From Thermoproteota archaeon (GTDB lineage: Archaea > Thermoproteota > Thermoprotei_A > Sulfolobales > Ignisphaeraceae), in NCBI GenBank assembly GCA_013154235.1, contig JAADCV010000016.1:1-32034 (forward strand): a stretch of DNA of 32,034 bases, written 5' to 3'. A program made the translations under genes and the position numbers. Below, in pieces: positions 8,083 through 15,961 of this stretch. The notes beneath the pieces were generated by a model, which was not told where the DNA came from, ran no database searches, and worked only from the letters and a program-made list of their open reading frames with translations. The stretch's first letter is position 1, and every line of letters begins with the position of its first letter.

Positions 8083-8809
8083 CTTCATGCACGAGTGCTC
8101 GAAAGGTATTGCAGAGCTCGCAAGATCCGGAATCGATGTTGAGGTATGTCTATCTAGAGCTGGCGAAGAAGTTGCGAAAATGTATGGCGTTCTAAGCGAT
8201 CTGCAGGCAATGGGAATCAAGGTGCTGCTTGAGAGGAGCAGCAGCGGGCTAGAAGTAGCTGGAAGGGTTGCCTCCGGAAGGTATGTAGCTATCGTTGTTG
8301 CTCCAGCTACCTCCAACACGGTCGCTAAGATAGTTCTAGGCGTTGCTGACACGCTTCCAACGATAGCAGCTAGCCAAGCGCTCAAGAACCGCTTGCCGCT
8401 AGCTATCCTCCCCTCAGACTACGGAGATACCGTGGTAACGATATACCCATGCATCGTTATTTCCTCTCGCTGCAGCGGCTGCGGAGCATGTGCCTCGTCG
8501 TGCCCTACGGGAGCGATAGCTGTCGATAGCTCTAGGGCAAGGATCGATTACTCTAGATGCATAGGGTGCGGGATCTGCGCTGCTACCTGCACGAGCAACG
8601 CTATCTCTTGCTGGGATCGCTCTGTCTACAGTTGCTACTCTAGGGATGTTAGCTACGTCAGAACCCTCGAAAGAATGAATGTAAAGGTGTTTACCAGTGT
8701 GAATGATATTCTCGGATTTGTGAGGGACGTTGCTGGGCTCAGCAATCCCCTGCATCGTCACAGGCTAGGCCTCTGGGCAACGCAAGCCTCATCATCGCAG
8801 CGTAGCTAG
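8039..8809 (+). CDS. Flavoprotein with two 4Fe-4S clusters, dihydromethanopterin reductase (DmrB/DmrX)-like
   Basis: 256 residues in two parts. Residues 5-135 form an archaeal flavoprotein domain (WCLTGSGSF start, VVAPATSNTVAKI FMN-binding loop), as in archaeoflavoproteins and the acceptor-type dihydromethanopterin reductase. Residues 140-192 are a bacterial-type ferredoxin domain with two complete Cys sets: 145, 148, 151, 155 and 174, 177, 180, 184. The likely role is electron transfer from reduced ferredoxin to FMN and on to a dihydropterin, completing reduction to the tetrahydro form; this is inference from the family and from MptE upstream. Start GTG 8039 overlaps the mptE end by 44 bases. 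The 3' end overlaps the opposite GH gene by four bases, and an antisense C/D sRNA candidate lies within its last 70 bases. Confidence 0.82.
   Translation: MLRKRVLWCLTGSGSFMHECSKGIAELARSGIDVEVCLSRAGEEVAKMYGVLSDLQAMGIKVLLERSSSGLEVAGRVASGRYVAIVVAPATSNTVAKIVLGVADTLPTIAASQALKNRLPLAILPSDYGDTVVTIYPCIVISSRCSGCGACASSCPTGAIAVDSSRARIDYSRCIGCGICAATCTSNAISCWDRSVYSCYSRDVSYVRTLERMNVKVFTSVNDILGFVRDVAGLSNPLHRHRLGLWATQASSSQRS
8739..8795 (-). ncRNA. Weak box C/D sRNA candidate, antisense to the end of the flavoprotein gene
   Basis: On the minus strand: perfect C box ATGATGA (8795-8789), C' GTGACGA with one mismatch (8761-8755), a 12-nt guide tgcaggggattg (8754-8743) and perfect D box CTGA (8742-8739). No good D' box is present and 27 bases separate C and C', more than usual. 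The position, just after the end of the GH gene on the same strand, is a plausible place for an sRNA gene. The predicted D-guide target is caatcccctgca. It lies in a coding region, so chance cannot be excluded. Confidence 0.28.
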
Positions 8810-10719
8810 CCTAGCTTGATCTTGAGCACCGCACTAGATTTTCCGGGCATTCTAAGCCTTATAGCGCTACTATCCTCTACCCCTAGCAGCTCTGCATCAC
8901 CCCCTATCTTCTCAACGTTCTTGACCTTCGACGAAGACTTGATCAGCGTCTCTATATCGTCGTAGCTATGGTTGACTGCTATCGCTATACAGTCCTTCTT
9001 TCCTAGGAAGTACTCTAGCTCTACCCTCGGATCGCTAGACACGAAGATTCTCTCTACTCCAGCGAGCTCCAGGAGCGCGCTGTAGAAGTCGTAGATCGCC
9101 TTAACATCGCTAGAGGATCTATCTACAACATGCTGAGAGGCTAGGATAGCCTCTATGGGTACAGCTGAGAGGATCGCATAGCTCTTACCCAAGCTGTTAA
9201 CAACAACTGCTGGCGTACCATCACCTAGAGTGGCTACCACCTCAGCTTTCTCCGGCTCGATTTCCCACGCAAACAGCTTCTCTCCTATTCTATCACCTAC
9301 TCGCAGCCTAATTCTGGTGCCCTTAGCAATGCTTCCAAAGTCCTGAACGAACTCTAGCGTTACAACACCCTCTATAGCTCTGCCTATGCGGCAGGCCTTC
9401 AGCTTTGGTTTAGCTCCGAAGAGCTCCATCCATACGTGGCTAGGTCCTTGGTGCGCGCCTCTCTCTATTCTTAGCACAGATGCATATACCGAAGAACCCT
9501 CGAAGGCTTTAGCTAGCAGGGATCTCCATGTAGAGACGCAGGCCCTAACTATTGATGGCAGTACGTAGAGGGCGTGGTTGCTCGACCCTACTAGATGCTC
9601 TGGAAGCATTGTTACTGGCGCGCTAGCTCCCTTCATAAGCACGTAGCTCTCTAGAGCTGATGCAACAGCAGCAAGCTTTCCGTTTGGAGAGAAGGTCGTG
9701 CCTCCCCATCCATGCCTTGTTAGTACGATAGCTACGTCTCTACCCCGCAGCTCGTAGCCATCCCACAGACCCTCCTTCTCGAGGGTCTTTATAAGCGAGC
9801 TAAAGTGCTTGATAACGCTAGCTACGGGCTTCTCACTTCCATCGTTTCTAAGCACTCCGAACCCGAGCTCGTATGGGTGGTGCTCGAATAGGTGCTCAGC
9901 CTCCTGGACGTAGTCTGCGAAGCACCATAGGAAAGCACCGCTGACGTTGTTAGCTAGAAGGCTGTGGAGCACAGCGTTTACAAACCTAGCATGGCTCTCC
10001 TCGTCGAATACATGGGTGCTGCACCCGAACTCCTCAACTATTACTGGCTTCCCGGTGGACATGTATAGCGATGCTAGTGCGGAGTAGGCTAGGCTCTGCC
10101 TAACATCATCATTATCGTAGTAGTAAAGGTGTATATCTATGAAGTCCACGGGTATGGTATCGATGCTCTCTGGATCGGTTCCCGGAACAAAGAAAGTTAT
10201 GTCTCCTAAGCCCACGGGCCTATCATGATCAACGCCCTTGATAGTCAGTATTAGGCTTCTCGTAAACGCTCGATAAGCACTAGGGTTAGGCGGCTGCTCA
10301 ACTAGGCTAATCTCGTTAGTTAGCACCCACCCCTTAACAGATTCGTGGCTACGTAGCCTAGACACGATGCTAGCTAAGAAGATCTGCATCGCATCTAGCG
10401 TCTCTAGAGTATACACAGATCCCTTTGATAAAGGATTGAACCAGTTCCTACCGCTCATGTGAACCGTTATCAGCGTTGGGTATACCGACAGCCCTAGCTC
10501 TCTAGCCTTCTCAAGAACCTTTTCGAATAGCTCCACCCTATCCTCTACAATACCGTGATCCGGATCAACGACATCCCGAAGAAGCATAAATATCCTTACA
10601 GCATCGAACCCAAGCTCCTTAACTTTGGCAAGATCCTCTGCAATCTCATCGATGCTACCTCTCCTAAGCATCTCTAGCGAGCTCCTCCTAGGCCAGTAGT
10701 TCACTCCCAGTATGAACAT
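8806..10719 (-). CDS. GH-A clan (GH5-like) glycoside hydrolase with C-terminal extension
   Basis: 637 residues, no signal peptide, so probably intracellular. The N-terminal TIM barrel (about 1-315) starts GVNYWPRR and has the clan GH-A pair of glutamates: acid/base Glu136 in LTNEISL and nucleophile Glu230 in VEEFGC. The barrel ends with GAFLWCFADY. The substrate is likely a beta-linked mannoside, glucoside or galactoside. Residues about 325-500 look like the Rossmann-type (beta-galactosidase trimerisation-like) domain, with LTRHGWGG and VLPSIVRA, followed by a beta-rich tail. The start is ATG 10719; TATA-like ctatatacc at about 10752-10762 is 38 bases upstream and appears shared with the divergent gene at 10861. 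It could process oligosaccharides taken up from outside or recycle glycans. Confidence 0.8.
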   Translation of the reverse strand: MFILGVNYWPRRSSLEMLRRGSIDEIAEDLAKVKELGFDAVRIFMLLRDVVDPDHGIVEDRVELFEKVLEKARELGLSVYPTLITVHMSGRNWFNPLSKGSVYTLETLDAMQIFLASIVSRLRSHESVKGWVLTNEISLVEQPPNPSAYRAFTRSLILTIKGVDHDRPVGLGDITFFVPGTDPESIDTIPVDFIDIHLYYYDNDDVRQSLAYSALASLYMSTGKPVIVEEFGCSTHVFDEESHARFVNAVLHSLLANNVSGAFLWCFADYVQEAEHLFEHHPYELGFGVLRNDGSEKPVASVIKHFSSLIKTLEKEGLWDGYELRGRDVAIVLTRHGWGGTTFSPNGKLAAVASALESYVLMKGASAPVTMLPEHLVGSSNHALYVLPSIVRACVSTWRSLLAKAFEGSSVYASVLRIERGAHQGPSHVWMELFGAKPKLKACRIGRAIEGVVTLEFVQDFGSIAKGTRIRLRVGDRIGEKLFAWEIEPEKAEVVATLGDGTPAVVVNSLGKSYAILSAVPIEAILASQHVVDRSSSDVKAIYDFYSALLELAGVERIFVSSDPRVELEYFLGKKDCIAIAVNHSYDDIETLIKSSSKVKNVEKIGGDAELLGVEDSSAIRLRMPGKSSAVLKIKLG

Positions 10720-10750
10720 TGCTTGTCCCGAGGAACCAATGAGATAGGAC

Positions 10751-10762
10751 TAGGTATATAGC
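10751..10762. promoter_or_regulatory. Shared TATA-like element between divergent genes
   Basis: The sequence taggtatatagc reads as a TATA box in both directions. It is 38 bases before the ATG of the GH gene on the minus strand, and would start plus-strand transcription near 10780, giving the gene at 10861 a leader of about 80 bases. Confidence 0.45.
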
Positions 10763-10786
10763 CTCGTCGCGCAGGGTAGAAGAAGT

Positions 10787-10849
10787 TAGCAGGTTCCTAG
10801 ACCTGCTAGCACCTCTTAAGGATCTCTAGGAATCTCTGCTCCTGAGGTG
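10787..10849 (+). promoter_or_regulatory. Structured leader: hairpin plus a sequence able to mask the ribosome binding site
   Basis: An 8-base perfect inverted repeat, TAGCAGGT at 10787-10794 and ACCTGCTA at 10801-10808 around a 6-base loop, is followed directly by CACCTC at 10810-10815. This is the exact complement of the Shine-Dalgarno GAGGTG at 10844-10849, which serves the ATG at 10861. The leader could fold to hide or expose the ribosome site. Long structured leaders are unusual in crenarchaea, where many transcripts are leaderless. Confidence 0.4.
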
Positions 10850-10860
10850 TAGGGGATACG

Positions 10861-11310
10861 ATGGGCGTGAGCGTGGGTCTATCGCCAGAGCAGCTGCTTG
10901 AAGAGCTAAAGCCTATACTAGCCGACGACTCAATCATTTGGCTAAGTGTAGAGGAGGCTCGCGCATGGGGATTCAACTGCATATACTATACGGTGAGAGT
11001 CGAGCCCCACATTCCTGGTGCTGCTGCAGCCTTCGAGTTTGTTACGTCTACGGAGAGGCTCATCCCGATAGCTATAGTGTTTCTACTACCCCGCGACGTT
11101 GATCTGGGCAAGATATCAGCTCTATCAAAAGACCTGAATGTGTACATCTTCGGAAGCGGCGAGTCCTATGGGGCGCTGGTTCCTTTAGAGGAGTATGGGA
11201 TTAGGGATAGGATTGTTAGGTCAACGAGGAGGATTCTCGAGCTGGTAGCGGGGGTAAAAGAGTTCGATCCCCTAATAGATGGCTACTACCTAGATCTTCT
11301 CGTTGCATAG
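10861..11310 (+). CDS. Hypothetical protein, 149 residues
   Basis: I do not recognise this family. It is a soluble alpha/beta protein with an N-terminal helix, a central strand-rich part (WGFNCIYYTVRVEPHIPG, then IPIAIVFLLPRDVD) and helical C-terminus (RSTRRILELVAG). There are no cysteine clusters, P-loop or membrane segments. The ATG at 10861 has a clear Shine-Dalgarno GAGGTG at 10844-10849. The codon use resembles its neighbours, with many CTA, GCT and AGG codons. Its 3' end overlaps the DUF1464 gene on the opposite strand by 21 bases. It is transcribed from its own promoter with an unusual structured leader. Confidence 0.7.
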   Translation: MGVSVGLSPEQLLEELKPILADDSIIWLSVEEARAWGFNCIYYTVRVEPHIPGAAAAFEFVTSTERLIPIAIVFLLPRDVDLGKISALSKDLNVYIFGSGESYGALVPLEEYGIRDRIVRSTRRILELVAGVKEFDPLIDGYYLDLLVA

Positions 11311-12468
11311 GCGTGGGCTAGCTACGCTCTCTAGATACGCCCTAAGCACTCTCTCTCGAGCCTCTCTGAGCCTAGGGTGAATCAGCCACGATAGAGTGGT
11401 TCCACAGGCTCTATCTATCTCCATATGCTTAATCAGCTTCTCGAAATATCCTCCGCTCAGCCCCTCGGCAATCATCGCGTACCCCTGCGCTGCCTCCTTC
11501 GATATCCTCGCCCCTTCGAGAAGACCTATCCTTCTAATAGGTATCCCGAACCTCTTGAGCTTCTCCTCGACGATGCTCCTAATGGTTTCGCTACGCGAGT
11601 ACCTTCCAGAGAGCAGTATCTCCCTAGGTCTCGAAGAGAATGATGTCAGCACGCTTGCAACGCTCTTAACAACACCCTCGAGGTATGCTTCCACAGCTGT
11701 AGTGCAAGCCTCGTCTCCAGATAGGTGCTTCTCTACAGCCTCCTCCAGAGACGAAGACCTGCATAGATCGACAACACCTCCGTGAAACACGTCTACGCGG
11801 CTCCACCTCCTCCCAGCTACAGCAACCTCCGCATCTAGGGGCCCGGACGTTAGGAACCCCATGCTTGAGACCGTTCCGCCCTCGCCATCTATCACCTTGC
11901 CTCCCTCGACCGCTATAGCGGCATTGTAGCCATAGCCAAGCTCGAGCAGGATGAAGCTCGTCTCGCTGTAGCTAATTCCAAGTCTCCTGCTCTGATCGTA
12001 TACCCCGAGCACTGCTACCGCAAGCTTGTCAGCTGTGCCCATGTCTATCTTGTTCAGCTTCCTCCAGCTGGGAACCGTTGGTAGAAGGACTACGGATGGT
12101 ATGAATAGTGCTCGAAGCCCCCTAGCTTTCATTGCCTCTACTACTAGGGCTAAGCCCCTGTACACGTAGGCGCCTACATCACCCTTCGATATCCCCTCCT
12201 CTATATCCTCGTCAGTGCTAAGCAGCAGCACCTCGACAGCGAACCTATGGGGATCCTTAACGTCCTCTATCCTCGTTGGAGGAACCCCGTATCCGGATGG
12301 AGCTGCTACTATATCGCTACCCATCTCCTCGATAGCCTTAACTAGAGCCATAGGATCCTTAGCTACGATAGCTGTGTCGATGCTCCGCTCGTCTACCACT
12401 CGAGAGCCTTCTACTAGAGCTAGGTCGAAGCTCCTAGTACCTGGATCAACTCCTAGTGCGCGAACCAC
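11290..12468 (-). CDS. DUF1464 family protein, ASKHA (butyrate/acetate kinase-like) fold
   Basis: 392 residues. Archaeal DUF1464 proteins belong to the sugar kinase/Hsp70/actin fold superfamily and were predicted to be butyrate-kinase-like. Seen here: N-terminal phosphate-1 motif ALGVDPGTRSFDLALVEG, central LLELGYGYNAAIAVEGGKVID (second phosphate motif), GGTVSSMGF, and the adenosine-type motif ILLSGRYSRS near residue 290. Length fits. The physiological substrate is unknown. Start GTG 12468 is three bases after the stop of the HTH gene on the same strand, so the two form an operon, which suggests that the regulator and this enzyme work together. The final 21 bases overlap the gene at 10861. 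Confidence 0.8.
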   Translation of the reverse strand: MVRALGVDPGTRSFDLALVEGSRVVDERSIDTAIVAKDPMALVKAIEEMGSDIVAAPSGYGVPPTRIEDVKDPHRFAVEVLLLSTDEDIEEGISKGDVGAYVYRGLALVVEAMKARGLRALFIPSVVLLPTVPSWRKLNKIDMGTADKLAVAVLGVYDQSRRLGISYSETSFILLELGYGYNAAIAVEGGKVIDGEGGTVSSMGFLTSGPLDAEVAVAGRRWSRVDVFHGGVVDLCRSSSLEEAVEKHLSGDEACTTAVEAYLEGVVKSVASVLTSFSSRPREILLSGRYSRSETIRSIVEEKLKRFGIPIRRIGLLEGARISKEAAQGYAMIAEGLSGGYFEKLIKHMEIDRACGTTLSWLIHPRLREARERVLRAYLESVASPRLCNEKI

Positions 12469-12471
12469 GGT

Positions 12472-13053
12472 TCATCTACCGCGCTCTAGGCAGTAGTACC
12501 CCCTATTCTCTCTCTTCACGAATCCTAGCTCTAGGAGCTTAGAGATCGACCTGTAGAGACTCGATCTGGATATCCCTAGAGTGTTAGCTAGGTCCTTGGC
12601 ACGCGAGCACCCGCCAAACGATTCTAGGGTCTCTAGAATCATTCTCTCGGTAGCGCTGAGCTTAGGCCTTAGCCTCTCTAGGAGCTTAGAGACACTGAAG
12701 CTAAGTTCTCTAGCTAGTATCGTGCATCCCTCGCGTATGTACCTCGGCAGGAACGCCATGGATAGCAGCGCTGCTAGCTGCTCCGCATCAATGCTTGGCA
12801 TGAGCAGCGTTATGCTTCCGTCCCAGTACCTCTGGATCTCGCTAGCTATTCTAGGGATGTAGTCCTCGAGCCTACCCTCGTCTATCTCTAGCAACCTCAC
12901 ATCGCATCGAAGCTCGCTTCTCAGCTTCTCGAGCCTCTCCTTCGCGTTCCTACATCTTCCGCTACTCAACGCTATGACCATGGACGGTCTCGCACTGGCT
13001 AAGGTGCTTAGAGCAGCTTCCCACTCACCGCAAAGCGGTAGGACAGCTATCAC
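12472..13053 (-). CDS. Csa3/CARF-like transcription regulator with C-terminal winged helix-turn-helix
   Basis: 193 residues. The C-terminal part (about 128-190) is a clear winged helix: LSATERMILETLESFGG, then SRAKDLANTLGISRSSLYRS recognition region and LLELGFVKRENRGYYCLE wing. The N-terminal part (1-120) looks like a small Rossmann-type domain, with short strands MIAVLPLCG, MVIALSS, VRLLEID and ITLLMPS. This layout matches Csa3-type CARF-HTH regulators that sense cyclic oligoadenylate, but the characteristic ligand-binding glycine-rich motif after strand 4 is not evident (PSIDAEQLAALL). It may bind another ligand. The start is GTG 13053. An inverted repeat CGTAG-N5-CTACG at 13082-13096 upstream might be its operator. 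No CRISPR or cas gene is nearby. Confidence 0.65.
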   Translation of the reverse strand: MIAVLPLCGEWEAALSTLASARPSMVIALSSGRCRNAKERLEKLRSELRCDVRLLEIDEGRLEDYIPRIASEIQRYWDGSITLLMPSIDAEQLAALLSMAFLPRYIREGCTILARELSFSVSKLLERLRPKLSATERMILETLESFGGCSRAKDLANTLGISRSSLYRSISKLLELGFVKRENRGYYCLERGR

Positions 13054-13081
13054 GGAGCCAACACCCTTCCCACGGGCTAGC

Positions 13082-13096
13082 CGTAGCTATACTACG
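13082..13096. promoter_or_regulatory. Inverted repeat, possible operator of the HTH regulator
   Basis: CGTAG at 13082-13086 and CTACG at 13092-13096 flank ctata, which on the minus strand reads as a TATA-like core 30-40 bases before the GTG of the regulator. A repressor dimer site overlapping the TATA box would fit autoregulation; this is inference from position. Confidence 0.35.
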
Positions 13097-13154
13097 AGAC
13101 CCTATATTACAGCGTTAAATAATGTTTGACTCAAGGGTTATTTAGTTAATTCGC

Positions 13155-14576
13155 GTGAAGCACTCGGTGAACTCCGTGGAGCTATCGATGGATTTAGCCG
13201 AGAGAGTGCTAGACATAGCTTTATCGAAGGGGGCTAAGCACGCTATTGTAAGGCTAGAGGAGTCCTACTACGAGACGATAGTGTTCGACAACAAGCTGCT
13301 ACGCACATACACTATAACCAGCAGCAAGGGGCTAGGCATTAAGGTTCTTCTAGATGGTGTTCCAGGCTACTCCTATACACACGATCTATCAATGGAGGCT
13401 ATAGAGCGCGCTATAGATAGAGCGCTAGCCATAGCTAGAGTCAGGAAGAGCAGAAAGATATACAGCTCAGTATCAGCTAATCCTGCAAAAGGTAGCTACA
13501 CTTTCACATCTAGAGAAGACCTTGCGCAGGTAGACCCAGAGACCAAGGTATCCCTCGTTAAGGAGGCTAACGCTGCAGCAATGAACCTTGAGGGAATAGT
13601 CTCCTCAGTCACGAGGCTAGGCTACGAGAAGAGGAGGAAGATCGTGGTTAGCAGCTTTGGTGCTAGAGCTGAGAGCGAGGTGCACCTCGTTGGCGTATCG
13701 CAGCTCTCCGTAGCTAGGCATGGCGCTACTGCGGAGCGCGTTCACGACTCTAGGTCGTGGGTTGGAGGCTTTGAGCACCTAAAGTCCTTCGACTTCAACT
13801 CCTTCGCGAAGGATATCAGCGAGCTCGCTGCTAAGGCGGCTAGAGCTAGAACCCCTAGTCCAGGAACTTACCAAGCGATTATAGATACACATCTAGTGGG
13901 TCTCCTAATCCACGAGGCCTTTGGCCACGCTAGCGAGGGAGACCTCGTTGCCTCGGGAGCCTCCGTACTCGCTGGAAAGATAGGGTCTAGCGTTGCTAGC
14001 GAGCTAGTGACTGTCGTGGATCAGGGCGTGGTGGAGGGCGGTTACCCAGTTCCCTTTGACGATGAGGGTAACGTTAAGGGGAGAACCGTGGTTGTAGAGC
14101 GTGGAGTACTAAAGAGCTTCTTAACGAGCTCTCTCGTCGCTCCAGAGCTAGGTATGGGCGTTAGCGGAAATGCTAGAGCGCAGGATGTTGGTCACGACAC
14201 GCTAGTGAGACAGACTAACTACTTCATAGAGGGAGGAGACTGGAAGCTCGACGAAATGCTGCGCGACATGAAGAACGGTCTCTACCTAGTGGGTAGGGGA
14301 GCGCTGGGAGGACAGGTAGATACCTCTGTAGGAACGTTCACGTTCAGCATCGGACCATCGTACATCGTTAGAAATGGGGAGCTTGCCGAGCTCATCAGAG
14401 GCGTTAGCGTTAGCGGAAGCATCCTAGAGACCCTGGCAAACGTCGATGCCGTTGGCAACGATCGCGTGATCAGAACAAGCGTCTTCGGAGGCTGCGGGAA
14501 GGGCGATCAGATGGTTAGGGTAGGTGACGGAGGCCCTCACGTGAGGGTCCGCAAGATAGTTGTTGGAGGTGCATAG
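13155..14576 (+). CDS. tldD: TldD metalloprotease subunit
   Basis: Catalytic subunit of the TldD/TldE (PmbA) zinc protease, which cleaves peptides through an extended active site and takes part in peptide maturation and turnover. 473 residues, normal length. The zinc motif HEAFGH is at residues 253-258, followed by ASEGD. Other family motifs: FDDEGNVKGRTVVVERGVLKSF, RAQDVGHDTLVRQTN and GALGGQVDTSVGTFTF. The start is GTG 13155; AT-rich TATA-like sequences at 13115-13124 and 13136-13148 precede it without a Shine-Dalgarno. It is followed two bases later by tldE, so the pair is one operon. It is divergent from the HTH regulator. Confidence 0.95.
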   Translation: MKHSVNSVELSMDLAERVLDIALSKGAKHAIVRLEESYYETIVFDNKLLRTYTITSSKGLGIKVLLDGVPGYSYTHDLSMEAIERAIDRALAIARVRKSRKIYSSVSANPAKGSYTFTSREDLAQVDPETKVSLVKEANAAAMNLEGIVSSVTRLGYEKRRKIVVSSFGARAESEVHLVGVSQLSVARHGATAERVHDSRSWVGGFEHLKSFDFNSFAKDISELAAKAARARTPSPGTYQAIIDTHLVGLLIHEAFGHASEGDLVASGASVLAGKIGSSVASELVTVVDQGVVEGGYPVPFDDEGNVKGRTVVVERGVLKSFLTSSLVAPELGMGVSGNARAQDVGHDTLVRQTNYFIEGGDWKLDEMLRDMKNGLYLVGRGALGGQVDTSVGTFTFSIGPSYIVRNGELAELIRGVSVSGSILETLANVDAVGNDRVIRTSVFGGCGKGDQMVRVGDGGPHVRVRKIVVGGA

Positions 14577-14578
14577 CC

Positions 14579-15928
14579 ATGGACCCGGTTAGGATAGCCG
14601 AGCTCGTAATCAAGTATGCTAGGGATAGAGGTGTAGATGAGGTAGAGGCATACGTAGCGTGGAGCGACGGCTGCACGGTCTCCATAACGAGAAGCGGTCT
14701 AGAGAGCATCGTGTCGGGCTACGATATAGCTGTTGGAGTTAGAGTTGTGAAGGGTAAGAGGATCTCGATAGCTGGAGCCCACATATCTGCAGAGGAAGAT
14801 GTGCGAAGAATCGTTGAGAAGGCTATCAGCACGCTCAGAGCATGTCCGGTGGACGAGAAGTGGGTCTCGCTCGCTCGAGAAGTTGGGTATAGCCAGGTTG
14901 CCGATATCGTAGATAGCTCGATTGCGGAGTCCCCCACCGATGTAGCTGTAGAAATATCGTCTAAGCTCTTCGAGCTCCCCAGATCCCTAGACCCCAAGGC
15001 GCAGCTCGTGGAGGGATTGGTTGGCTGTGGGCACGGCGGCAAGGTGATAGCCAGTAGCTACACATCTAAGCCCCTAGAAATGAAGAAGACCGGTATCGAG
15101 GCGTGGTTCGCAGTAAGGGTTTCGACAGACCGTGGAGAGGGCACTGTAAGCGACTTTGTGGCTGCGACTAAGCTCAGCGATGTGAATGTGGATAAGCTTG
15201 TTGCAAGAAATGTCGAGTGGGCTCGACAGTGCGCAGGAGCTAGCCCGATTGAGACGGGGTCCTACGACATAGTTCTAGCGCCCAAGGTCTTCGGATCCAT
15301 TCTCAACGTACTGATAAGTCCTGCCGTAAGCGCGCTGAATGTGCAGCGCGGTAGATCACCGCTTAGGGATAAGCTCGGGCAGCAGGTGCTAAGCGATAAG
15401 CTGACCATAGTTGACGACGGCTCTGCTCCGGGGCTCGTGGGTACAGCGCCCTTCGACGATGAGGGTGTTCCAACGTCTAGGAAGACCGTGTTTAGCAAGG
15501 GAGTGCTGTCAACCTATCTCTATGATAGCTACACCGCGTACGCTGAAGGTAAGAAGCCTACGGGCAACGCAGTTAGAAGCGGTGTAGCGTCGCCGCCAGC
15601 TCCAGGAGTTACTAACATGCTAGTTATTCCTGGAAGCGGCACTATCGATGACCTGGTTAAGGATGTGAAGCGGGGGATTCTAGTGATCAACGTTATCGGC
15701 GAGTGGCTTTCCAACTTCGTTAGCGGGTTCCTTAACTTTACAGTAAGCGCAGGTCTACTCATAGAGAATGGGAGGGTTTCAAAGCCTGTTACCGGCGTCG
15801 TGGTCTCCGGCAACATCTACGAGCTTCTAAAGGACAAGCTGGTGGCTCTGGGCAGCGACGTGGAGAATCTAGGAAACGTCTACGCTCCTTCAGCGCTGAT
15901 TAGCGGGGCCTCCGTAGCTGGCAAGTAA
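14579..15928 (+). CDS. tldE: TldE/PmbA, non-catalytic partner of TldD
   Basis: 449 residues of the TldE/PmbA family. It shares the fold of TldD (N-terminal ADDVEAYVAWSDG-type region, here VDEVEAYVAWSDGC at 19-32) but lacks the HExxxH motif: the equivalent region around residue 235 reads APKVFGSILNVL. The C-terminal part has FDDEGVPTSRKTVFSKGVLSTYL, SPPAPGVTNMLVIPG and SGNIYELLKDK, all typical. The protein forms the heterodimer that completes the protease tunnel. ATG 14579 comes two bases after the tldD stop; no separate promoter is needed. Confidence 0.94.
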   Translation: MDPVRIAELVIKYARDRGVDEVEAYVAWSDGCTVSITRSGLESIVSGYDIAVGVRVVKGKRISIAGAHISAEEDVRRIVEKAISTLRACPVDEKWVSLAREVGYSQVADIVDSSIAESPTDVAVEISSKLFELPRSLDPKAQLVEGLVGCGHGGKVIASSYTSKPLEMKKTGIEAWFAVRVSTDRGEGTVSDFVAATKLSDVNVDKLVARNVEWARQCAGASPIETGSYDIVLAPKVFGSILNVLISPAVSALNVQRGRSPLRDKLGQQVLSDKLTIVDDGSAPGLVGTAPFDDEGVPTSRKTVFSKGVLSTYLYDSYTAYAEGKKPTGNAVRSGVASPPAPGVTNMLVIPGSGTIDDLVKDVKRGILVINVIGEWLSNFVSGFLNFTVSAGLLIENGRVSKPVTGVVVSGNIYELLKDKLVALGSDVENLGNVYAPSALISGASVAGK

Positions 15929-15961
15929 CAGATTTTTAACTCTGTCTACAGACACACCCCT

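Noticed and set aside
12472-13053. Calling the HTH regulator Csa3 outright
   Set aside because: No cas genes or CRISPR repeats in the window and the CARF ligand motif is not evident, so only a likeness is stated.
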